Shown here piece by piece: positions 58,287 to 64,000 of a DNA stretch of 64,000 bases. The first letter of the stretch is position 1, and every line of letters starts with the position of its first letter. The notes beneath the pieces are model-generated. The model saw only the letters and a program-made list of their open reading frames with translations. It was not told the origin of the DNA and did not search any database. Made by a program: the position numbers and the translations under genes. Source of the stretch: Stenotrophomonas sp. Iso1 (GTDB taxonomy: Bacteria > Pseudomonadota > Gammaproteobacteria > Xanthomonadales > Xanthomonadaceae). The stretch lies in assembly GCF_027497995.1 (NCBI RefSeq), contig NZ_JAODBT010000001.1, positions 930,001-994,000 on the forward strand, in the 5' to 3' direction.

Positions 58287-59477
58287 ATGTCCAAGGGTAA
58301 GTTCGAACGTACCAAGCCGCACGTCAACGTCGGCACCATCGGCCACGTCGATCATGGCAAGACCACGCTGACTGCCGCGCTGACCAAGATCGGTGCAGAG
58401 CGCTTCGGTGGCGAATTCAAGGATTACTCGTCCATCGACGCCGCCCCGGAAGAGAAGGCTCGTGGTATCACGATCTCGACCGCGCACGTTGAGTACGAAT
58501 CCGCGAACCGTCATTACGCCCACGTCGATTGCCCGGGCCATGCTGACTACGTCAAGAACATGATCACCGGTGCCGCCCAGATGGACGGCGCGATCCTGGT
58601 GTGCTCGGCCGCTGACGGCCCGATGCCGCAGACCCGCGAGCACATCCTGCTGTCGCGTCAGGTTGGCGTGCCGTACATCGTCGTGTTCCTGAACAAGGCC
58701 GACATGGTGGACGACGCCGAGCTGCTCGAGCTGGTGGAAATGGAAGTGCGTGAGCTGCTGAGCAAGTACGACTTCCCGGGCGACGACACCCCGATCATCT
58801 CGGGTTCGGCTCGTATGGCGCTGGAAGGCGACCAGAGCGAAATCGGCGTGCCGGCCATCCTGAAGCTGGTCGATGCACTGGACAGCTGGATCCCGACGCC
58901 GGAGCGCGACGTGGACAAGCCCTTCCTGATGCCGGTGGAAGACGTGTTCTCGATCTCGGGCCGCGGTACCGTGGTGACCGGTCGTATCGAGCGTGGCGTG
59001 ATCAAGGTCGGCGAAGAAATCGAAATCGTCGGTATCCGTCCGGTCCAGAAGACCACCGTCACCGGTGTGGAAATGTTCCGCAAGCTGCTGGACCAGGGTC
59101 AGGCAGGCGACAACGCCGGTCTGCTGCTGCGCGGCACCAAGCGTGACGACGTCGAGCGTGGCCAGGTTCTGGCCAAGCCGGGTTCGATCAAGCCGCACAC
59201 CCAGTTCGACGCCGAAGTGTACGTGCTGTCGAAGGACGAGGGCGGCCGTCACACCCCGTTCTTCAAGGGCTACCGTCCGCAGTTCTACTTCCGTACCACC
59301 GACATCACCGGCGCTTGCGAACTGCCGGAAGGTGTTGAGATGGTGATGCCGGGTGACAACGTCAAGATGACCGTCACCCTGATCAACCCGGTGGCAATGG
59401 ACGAAGGTCTGCGCTTCGCCATTCGCGAAGGCGGTCGTACCGTCGGCGCCGGCGTGGTCGCAAAGATCATCGCTTAA
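58287..59477 (+). CDS. tuf: Elongation factor Tu
   Basis: 396-residue GTPase delivering aminoacyl-tRNA. G1 is in '[20 protein letters not shown]', G2 in '[14 protein letters not shown]', G3 in '[20 protein letters not shown]', G4 in '[12 protein letters not shown]' and G5 in '[10 protein letters not shown]'. Domains 2 and 3 follow ('[20 protein letters not shown]', '[19 protein letters not shown]'). ATG 58287 after GAGAAGAAGC. It is probably cotranscribed with the three tRNAs upstream. Codon usage is strongly biased, as expected for a highly expressed gene. Confidence 0.99.
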   Translation: MSKGKFERTKPHVNVGTIGHVDHGKTTLTAALTKIGAERFGGEFKDYSSIDAAPEEKARGITISTAHVEYESANRHYAHVDCPGHADYVKNMITGAAQMDGAILVCSAADGPMPQTREHILLSRQVGVPYIVVFLNKADMVDDAELLELVEMEVRELLSKYDFPGDDTPIISGSARMALEGDQSEIGVPAILKLVDALDSWIPTPERDVDKPFLMPVEDVFSISGRGTVVTGRIERGVIKVGEEIEIVGIRPVQKTTVTGVEMFRKLLDQGQAGDNAGLLLRGTKRDDVERGQVLAKPGSIKPHTQFDAEVYVLSKDEGGRHTPFFKGYRPQFYFRTTDITGACELPEGVEMVMPGDNVKMTVTLINPVAMDEGLRFAIREGGRTVGAGVVAKIIA

Positions 59478-59485
59478 TTTGTAAT

Positions 59486-59511
59486 ACCGGCAGTTGCATT
59501 GCGCTGCCGGT
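59486..59511 (+). terminator. Hairpin after tuf
   Basis: Perfect 8-bp stem ACCGGCAG (59486-59493) / CTGCCGGT (59504-59511), 8 bp after the tuf stop. No T-run, so termination would be partial before tRNA-Trp and secE. Confidence 0.45.
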
Positions 59512-59578
59512 CTTGCGAACGGCGGGCCGGGAAACTCGGTCCGCCTTCGCCGTCTAAGGGAAGGCAGGTTTTTTCAGT

Positions 59579-59654
<76 letters not shown>

Positions 59655-59704
59655 CTTGCAACTCTCTATCCAGTGACCTTGGTCGCACTAGCAACAAGAG
59701 TCGG

Positions 59705-60112
59705 ATGAACAGCAAGATTGACCACTCCAAGTCCGCCGCGTCTGGTGGCGATATCGTCAAGTATGTAGGTGCCGCGTTGCTGGTACTTGCAGGCCTGTTT
59801 GTGTGGTTCTGGTTCTCCGATCCGGTGCGTGCTGCCCAGTTGGGTGCATGGTCTGGCCAGTTGCGAGCCTTGGCTGTCGTGGTGGGTCTGGTTGCTGGTG
59901 GCGGTGTGTTCATGCTGAGCACCAAGGGTCGCCAGACTCTCGAATTTCTTTCCGAATCCCGTTTTGAGCTGCGCAAGGTCGTTTGGCCGACCCGCCAGGA
60001 GGCCATCCGTATGACGTGGGTGGTTGTCGTGGTGGTGATCGTGTTGAGCCTGCTCTTGGGTGGTTTCGATTTCGTGATCCAGAAGCTGACCCAGTGGTTC
60101 TTGGGTCGTTGA
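59705..60112 (+). CDS. secE: Preprotein translocase subunit SecE
   Basis: 135 residues, the three-helix form found in gammaproteobacteria: '[20 protein letters not shown]', '[20 protein letters not shown]' and the C-terminal '[20 protein letters not shown]'. The conserved amphipathic hinge reads '[20 protein letters not shown]', the SecE signature. It clamps SecY in the translocon. ATG 59705 is taken; the longer frame from 59594 runs through tRNA-Trp. 10 bp upstream of nusG. Confidence 0.97.
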   Translation: MNSKIDHSKSAASGGDIVKYVGAALLVLAGLFVWFWFSDPVRAAQLGAWSGQLRALAVVVGLVAGGGVFMLSTKGRQTLEFLSESRFELRKVVWPTRQEAIRMTWVVVVVVIVLSLLLGGFDFVIQKLTQWFLGR

Positions 60113-60122
60113 GGAGATATCA

Positions 60123-60683
60123 GTGAAGCGTTGGTACGTCGTTCACGCCTATTCAGGTTTTGAGAAGTCGGTGGCGCAGGCATTGCGTGATCGAATCGTG
60201 CGTGACGAAATGCAAGAGCTTTTCGGCGACGTGCTGGTTCCCACGGAAGAAGTGATCGAAATGCGCTCCGGCCAGAAGCGCCGTTCCGAGCGCAAGTTCT
60301 TCCCGGGCTACGTGCTGGTTCAGATCGAGACCCACGAAGAAGCGGGTATTCCGCGCATCGATAACGAGAGTTGGCACCTGGTGAAGGAAACCCCGAAGGT
60401 CATGGGTTTCATCGGCGGTACTGCTGATCGCCCGTTGCCGATTCGTGACGAAGAGGCTGCTGCCATCCTGGATCGTGTTCAGGAAGGTGTTGAGAAGCCG
60501 CGTCCGAAGGTGCTCTTCGAGCCGGGTCAGATGGTCCGTGTCACCGAAGGTCCGTTCAACGATTTCAATGGCGTTGTGGAAGAGGTCAATTACGAGAAGA
60601 GCCGTGTGCGCGTCTCGGTGTTGATTTTCGGTCGCGCCACCCCGGTCGAGCTCGAGTTCGGACAGGTCGAAAAGGCAGTCTGA
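60123..60683 (+). CDS. nusG: Transcription termination/antitermination factor NusG
   Basis: 186 residues. The NGN domain binds RNA polymerase ('[20 protein letters not shown]', '[20 protein letters not shown]', '[16 protein letters not shown]'), and the C-terminal KOW domain binds Rho or S10 ('[20 protein letters not shown]', '[20 protein letters not shown]'). GTG start at 60123, with GAGGAGAT just upstream. It forms an operon with secE. Confidence 0.98.
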   Translation: MKRWYVVHAYSGFEKSVAQALRDRIVRDEMQELFGDVLVPTEEVIEMRSGQKRRSERKFFPGYVLVQIETHEEAGIPRIDNESWHLVKETPKVMGFIGGTADRPLPIRDEEAAAILDRVQEGVEKPRPKVLFEPGQMVRVTEGPFNDFNGVVEEVNYEKSRVRVSVLIFGRATPVELEFGQVEKAV

Positions 60684-60887
60684 TGCCCTTGGCGCCTGCC
60701 TGTTCAGGCGGGCGCAAAAAAAACTGATAGAATTGCCGGCTCCCTGTAGTGGGGGTTCAATCAAAGGCTGCCGCGAGGTGGCCTTTGGTGCGATTCAAGG
60801 ATTTCAAAGCGCGATGCCGGGACGCGTGATTCTCGGTCCGATGGGGAGCCTGTTGTCGTAAGGCGCTAGCACCCGGAGAGTACTCAA
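60684..60887 (+). promoter_or_regulatory. nusG-rplK intergenic region with stem-loop
   Basis: 204 bp. A GC-rich stem-loop at 60691-60716 (arms GCGCCTGCCTG and CAGGCGGGCGC, one mismatch) is followed on the plus strand by a run of A, not T, so it is not an ordinary plus-strand terminator. TAGAAT at 60728-60733 could be a -10 box for an rplK promoter, though its -35 is poor. The remaining leader is where ribosomal protein L1 would bind in E. coli-type feedback control; I could not identify the L1 site with confidence. Confidence 0.4.
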
Positions 60888-61316
60888 ATGGCAAAGAAAG
60901 TTGTCGGTTACATCAAGCTGCAGGTAAAGGCCGGTCAGGCCAATCCCTCGCCGCCGGTCGGTCCTGCGCTGGGTCAGCGCGGTCTGAACATCATGGAATT
61001 CTGCAAGGCGTTCAATGCCGCCACGCAGAAGCTGGAGCCGGGTCTGCCGGTGCCGGTGATCATCACGGCCTATTCGGACCGTACCTTCACCTTCATCACC
61101 AAGAGCACCCCGGCGACCACGCTGCTGAAGAAGGCCGCAGGCATCACCTCCGGTTCCAAGCGCCCGAACACCGATAAGGTAGGCAAGGTCACTCGCAAGC
61201 AGCTTGAAGAAATCTGCAAGGCGAAGGAGCCGGATCTGACGGCTGCTGACCTGGACGCCGCCGTGCGTACGATCGCGGGCTCTGCCCGTTCCATGGGCCT
61301 GGTGGTAGAGGGATAA
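60888..61316 (+). CDS. rplK: 50S ribosomal protein L11
   Basis: 142 residues of the normal L11 length, starting [20 protein letters not shown]. The N-terminal domain has '[20 protein letters not shown]' (thiostrepton/GTPase-centre region), and the C-terminal rRNA-binding domain has '[20 protein letters not shown]' and '[16 protein letters not shown]'. ATG 60888 with CGGAGAG upstream. First gene of the L11-L1 pair, 4 bp before rplA. Confidence 0.99.
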   Translation: MAKKVVGYIKLQVKAGQANPSPPVGPALGQRGLNIMEFCKAFNAATQKLEPGLPVPVIITAYSDRTFTFITKSTPATTLLKKAAGITSGSKRPNTDKVGKVTRKQLEEICKAKEPDLTAADLDAAVRTIAGSARSMGLVVEG

Positions 61317-61320
61317 TCTG

Positions 61321-62019
61321 ATGGCACAGACCAAGCGTGAGAAGGCCGCAAAGGCCGCCGTTGTCCCGGGTAAGGCATATGCCTTCGAAGAGGCTATCAA
61401 CATCCTGAAGACTGTCAGCAAGGCAAAGTTCGTCGAGTCGATCGACGTGGCTGTGCGCCTGGGCGTGGACGCGAAGAAGTCGGATCAGCAGGTGCGCGGT
61501 TCGACCGTGCTGCCGGCCGGTACCGGTAAGTCGGTCCGCGTGGCAGTGTTCGCCCCGGCTGGCGCCAAGGCTGATGAAGCCCTGGCCGCTGGCGCTGAAG
61601 CCGTCGGTATGGACGATCTGGCCGAGAAGATGCAGGCCGGCGATCTGAACTATGACGTCGTCATTGCTACCCCGGACGCCATGCGCGTTGTCGGTAAGCT
61701 GGGCACCCTGCTGGGCCCGCGTGGCTTGATGCCGAACCCGAAGGTCGGCACCGTTGCCGCCAATCCGGGTGAAGCTGTCAAGAATGCCAAGTCGGGCCAG
61801 GTGCGTTACCGCACCGACAAGGCTGGCATCATCCACTGCACCATCGGCAAGGCCAGCTTCGAAAACGCTGCGCTGCAGTCGAACCTGCAGGCGCTGCTGC
61901 TGGACTTGATCAAGGCCAAGCCGGCCACCTCGAAGGGCACCTACCTGCAGAAGGTTTCGGTCAGCTCGACGATGGGCCCGGGCGTGACGGTTGATCAGTC
62001 CTCGCTGACCCTGAAGTAA
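61321..62019 (+). CDS. rplA: 50S ribosomal protein L1
   Basis: 232 residues, normal length. Blocks include '[20 protein letters not shown]', '[20 protein letters not shown]' (signature) and '[20 protein letters not shown]'. It forms the L1 stalk and, in relatives, represses translation of the L11-L1 mRNA. Starts 4 bp after the rplK stop. Followed by a hairpin at 62031-62057 and the long rplJ leader. Confidence 0.99.
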   Translation: MAQTKREKAAKAAVVPGKAYAFEEAINILKTVSKAKFVESIDVAVRLGVDAKKSDQQVRGSTVLPAGTGKSVRVAVFAPAGAKADEALAAGAEAVGMDDLAEKMQAGDLNYDVVIATPDAMRVVGKLGTLLGPRGLMPNPKVGTVAANPGEAVKNAKSGQVRYRTDKAGIIHCTIGKASFENAALQSNLQALLLDLIKAKPATSKGTYLQKVSVSSTMGPGVTVDQSSLTLK

Positions 62020-62030
62020 TTGTTTCAAGC

Positions 62031-62064
62031 GGCCTCGGTACCTTTGGTGTCGAGGCCGTCATTT
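62031..62064 (+). terminator. Hairpin after rplA
   Basis: Perfect 7-bp stem GGCCTCG (62031-62037) / CGAGGCC (62051-62057) followed by GTCATTTT. It may be a partial terminator separating rplKA from rplJL. Confidence 0.5.
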
Positions 62065-62100
62065 TGAAGGCATCGTGCAGGCTTGCCCGCACGATAGCCG

Positions 62101-62240
62101 TCAAAGACCGCAGGCGCGGTCAGCGCATACCGGCGACGGGCACGGAAGCTCGATCTGGCAAGGAGTCGCCGCCGGCATAGCGGGATCGCTTAATCGATTC
62201 TTCACGGAATCAACCTGCGTAGATGGTGATGCCCTTCTGG
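62101..62240 (+). ncRNA. Candidate L10 (rplJ) leader element
   Basis: The 482-bp rplA-rplJ gap is gene-free and structured. ACCGCAGGC at 62107-62115 can pair with GCCTGCG-type sequence at 62214-62219 (CCTGCG), which begins a CCTGCGTAGATGGTGATG segment resembling the 3' part of the L10 leader in enterobacteria (binding site for the L10-L12 complex that represses its own mRNA). The long-range pairing and its position are visible; the family assignment is from memory. Between 62241 and 62501 further small dyads occur, but nothing assignable. Confidence 0.5.
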
Positions 62241-62501
62241 AGTTTTCTGGTTTAACGCACGTCTGGGATTTCCCAGGTTGGCCCACTCCAGGTCTAGAAC
62301 GGCCACCACCGGAGCATCACCCGATGTTCCCGGCGTCCAGGATGGATGCCGCCATGGACCGCAAGCGGCAAGGAGCCGTAAGCGGAGTTTGTTTGAAGCG
62401 AAGATCAGCAATTCGATATTGGAGATTGGCGAAAGCGGGAAAGCCGCTTGCGTGAATCCCAGATCCCGAATTTCCAATCGCCGCTTAAACGGAGGAGTGC
62501 A

Positions 62502-63035
62502 ATGGCTCTCAATCTGTCCCAGAAGCAAGAAGTAGTCGCCGAGCTGGCGGACATCGCAGCCAAGGCTCACTCCTTGATCGCAGCCGAATACGCTGGCACC
62601 ACGGTCGCTCAAATGACCGCGATGCGTAAGCAGGCCCGCGAAACCGGCGTTTTCTTGAAAGTTGTCAAGAACACGCTGGCCGCGCGCGCCGTTGAAGGCA
62701 CCGAATTCGCCGTCGCAAAAGACCAGATGGTTGGTCCGCTGCTGTATGCGTTTTCGCTTGAGGAGCCCGGCGCAGCCGGTCGCCTGATCAAGGATGCAGC
62801 CAAGGGCAACGACAAGCTGAAGGCGAAGGTCGTGGCAATCGGTGGGGAACTGTTCCCGGCCAGCCACGTCGACGTGCTGGCATCGCTGCCGACCCGTGAT
62901 CAGGCCCTGGCCATGCTGGCCCGCGTCCTGACCGAGCCGGTGACCATGTTCGCTCGCGCCATCAAGGCTATCGGTGAAAAGCAGGAAGGTGGTGCAGCTG
63001 CTGAAGCTGCCGAGCCGGCCGCTGAAACCGTCTGA
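62502..63035 (+). CDS. rplJ: 50S ribosomal protein L10
   Basis: 177 residues. N-terminal L10 domain '[20 protein letters not shown]', '[20 protein letters not shown]', '[20 protein letters not shown]', '[15 protein letters not shown]', and the C-terminal helix that anchors L7/L12 dimers, ending in an Ala/Glu-rich tail. ATG 62502 has GGAGGAG at perfect spacing. Expected to be autoregulated through the leader upstream. Confidence 0.98.
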   Translation: MALNLSQKQEVVAELADIAAKAHSLIAAEYAGTTVAQMTAMRKQARETGVFLKVVKNTLAARAVEGTEFAVAKDQMVGPLLYAFSLEEPGAAGRLIKDAAKGNDKLKAKVVAIGGELFPASHVDVLASLPTRDQALAMLARVLTEPVTMFARAIKAIGEKQEGGAAAEAAEPAAETV

Positions 63036-63098
63036 GTTCGATGTCTTAGTGGTTCTGCAAAGAACCTCACCCCAGAATAATTTCAAAAGGTAATCAAA

Positions 63099-63464
63099 AT
63101 GTCCCTTACCAACGAACAGATCGTCGAAGCTATCGCCGAGAAGTCCCTGATGGAAGTGATGGAGCTGGTCAAGGCCATCGAAGAGAAGTTCGGCGTCTCG
63201 GCTGCTGCCCCGGTTGCAGTTGCTGCTGCTGGCCCGGCTGCTGTTGTCGAAGAGCAGACCGAATTCAACGTCATCCTGAAGGAAGCCGGCGCCAAGAAGG
63301 TCGAAGTGATTAAGGCCGTTCGTGCCATCACCGGCCTGGGCCTGAAGGAAGCGAAGGATCTGGCTGAAGCCGGTGGCGTCGTGAAGGAAGGCGCTTCGAA
63401 GGAAGACGCTGATAAGTTCAAGAAGGAACTGGAAGCCGCCGGCGCCACCGTCGAGCTGAAGTAA
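63099..63464 (+). CDS. rplL: 50S ribosomal protein L7/L12
   Basis: 121 residues. N-terminal dimerisation domain ([20 protein letters not shown], '[20 protein letters not shown]'), Ala-rich hinge, and C-terminal factor-binding domain '[20 protein letters not shown]', '[20 protein letters not shown]'. Cotranscribed with rplJ, 63 bp upstream. Very strong codon bias. Confidence 0.99.
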   Translation: MSLTNEQIVEAIAEKSLMEVMELVKAIEEKFGVSAAAPVAVAAAGPAAVVEEQTEFNVILKEAGAKKVEVIKAVRAITGLGLKEAKDLAEAGGVVKEGASKEDADKFKKELEAAGATVELK

Positions 63465-63507
63465 TCAGTTCCTTGCGTCGCCATCGATTCACGGCGATGC
63501 AGCCAGG

Positions 63508-63534
63508 GCTGGGGGTGTAAACCCCCGGCCTTTG
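63508..63534 (+). terminator. Attenuator-like hairpin between rplL and rpoB
   Basis: GGGGGT (63511-63516) pairs with ACCCCC (63521-63526) around GTAA, extendable by a GGCT/GGCC segment, followed by TTTGG. In gammaproteobacteria an attenuator at this position lowers rpoBC transcription relative to rplJL; by position this is its equivalent. Confidence 0.55.
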
Positions 63535-63638
63535 GTCGTTTCAATCCGCAATTGGATTGCGGGTGGTTCAGTCCGGGTGGCAGCCGCTGTTGATGGCGCT
63601 GGCCGGGTAAAGCCCAACTCCGTGTCCTAACGAGTTGG

Positions 63639-63697
63639 CAGTTGGAAGTAGCGGGAGAAGGCGTGCTGGTGCCGGCAATACCAGCGACTTCCAACTG
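63639..63697. repeat. Inverted repeat in the rplL-rpoB gap
   Basis: CAGTTGGAAGT (63639-63649) is perfectly inverted at 63687-63697 with a 37-nt spacer containing GCTGGTGCCGGCAATACCAGC-type inner pairing (about 63664-63684). It forms a long stem in the rpoB leader mRNA, perhaps an RNase III-type processing site as in E. coli. The rest of 63465-63759 has no gene. Confidence 0.55.
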
Positions 63698-63759
63698 ACA
63701 ATTTCAAGTTCCCTTCCAGGCTGTGGGCGCACAACCTGAACAACAAGGTGGAAGACCTC

Positions 63760-64000
63760 ATGACGTCCTATTCGTACACCGAAAAAAAGCGCATCCGCAA
63801 AGATTTCGGCAAGCAGCGCTCGATCCTCGAGGTGCCTTTCCTGCTCGCCATCCAGGTCGACTCCTATCGTGAGTTCCTGCAGGAAAACGTTGACCCGGCC
63901 AAGCGCTCGGACCATGGCCTGCATGCTGCGCTGAAGTCGGTGTTCCCGATTTCCAGCTACAGCGGCAATGCAGCACTGGAATATGTCGGTTACAAGCTGG
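63760..64000 (+). CDS. rpoB: RNA polymerase beta subunit (5' part, cut by window edge)
   Basis: The first 80 residues are present: [20 protein letters not shown], '[20 protein letters not shown]', then '[19 protein letters not shown]', the N-terminal protrusion region of bacterial beta subunits (full length ~1380). The frame is open to the window end. ATG 63760; GGAAGACC lies upstream. The remaining gene and presumably rpoC follow outside the window. Confidence 0.98.
   Translation, partial: MTSYSYTEKKRIRKDFGKQRSILEVPFLLAIQVDSYREFLQENVDPAKRSDHGLHAALKSVFPISSYSGNAALEYVGYKL

Noticed and set aside
60691..60723. Rho-independent terminator of nusG
   Set aside because: On the plus strand the stem is followed by A residues rather than T, so the canonical signal is on the wrong strand.

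Overview
This window is chromosomal DNA of a gammaproteobacterium of the family Xanthomonadaceae, most likely Stenotrophomonas or a close relative of Xanthomonas. Supporting evidence is high GC content, an ahpC-ahpF-oxyR peroxide locus, a Xanthomonas-type proline iminopeptidase, a soluble GT41 O-GlcNAc-transferase homologue that closely resembles XcOGT, many GTG starts and ATGA overlaps, large TonB-dependent receptors, and REP palindromes including one with the GTAG head of Stenotrophomonas SMAG elements. No phage, insertion sequence, integrase, CRISPR array or toxin-antitoxin pair was recognised.

Layout. 1-5.1 kb (minus): transaldolase (cut by the window edge), rnk, then oxyR, ahpF and ahpC with an OxyR-like site upstream of ahpC. 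5.1-8.5 kb (plus): prmC, an exported erythromycin-esterase-like protein, and pip. 8.6-11.5 kb (minus): a tight run of an N-formylglutamate amidohydrolase-like protein, a NUDIX hydrolase, a 5'-3' exonuclease and a nitroreductase. 11.8-19.5 kb: a DUF1631 protein and the proton-translocating transhydrogenase genes. pntAA is separated from pntAB-orf-pntB by a 93-bp-period REP array and an opposite-strand ECF sigma / anti-sigma-like / DUF3106 cassette.

19.5-26.3 kb: an accessory module of an AraC regulator, a TPR-sulfotransferase, a 2-oxoglutarate/Fe(II) oxygenase and a TonB-dependent receptor. 26.5-43 kb: mostly housekeeping genes (sufT, ilvE, ybaK, wrbA, a YihY protein, ppk2, prfA, hemA) plus a secreted S8 protease, the GT41 enzyme and a TlpA lipoprotein. 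40.7-47.5 kb (plus): TPR protein, lolB, ispE, tRNA-Gln, prs, rplY, pth and ychF.

47.55-48.5 kb is the most striking stretch: about 950 bp without a gene. Its last 400 bp hold three degenerate 147-148 bp repeats. Each has a perfect DnaA box (TTATCCACA) and a TCCACA/TGTGGA dyad at exactly conserved offsets. It abuts a three-protein Rcs/Bvg-like phosphorelay (response regulator, Hpt protein, hybrid kinase; 48.5-52.5 kb).

52.7-57.8 kb: a TonB-dependent receptor divergent from a secreted cyanophycinase-family peptidase and an exported isoaspartyl peptidase. Together these are a plausible pathway for scavenging cyanophycin or beta-aspartyl peptides. 57.9-64 kb: the conserved translation/transcription cluster tRNA-Tyr, tRNA-Gly, tRNA-Thr, tuf, tRNA-Trp, secE, nusG, rplK, rplA, rplJ, rplL and the start of rpoB, which runs off the window. 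All functional calls rest on reading motifs and remembered family features; no database search was possible.
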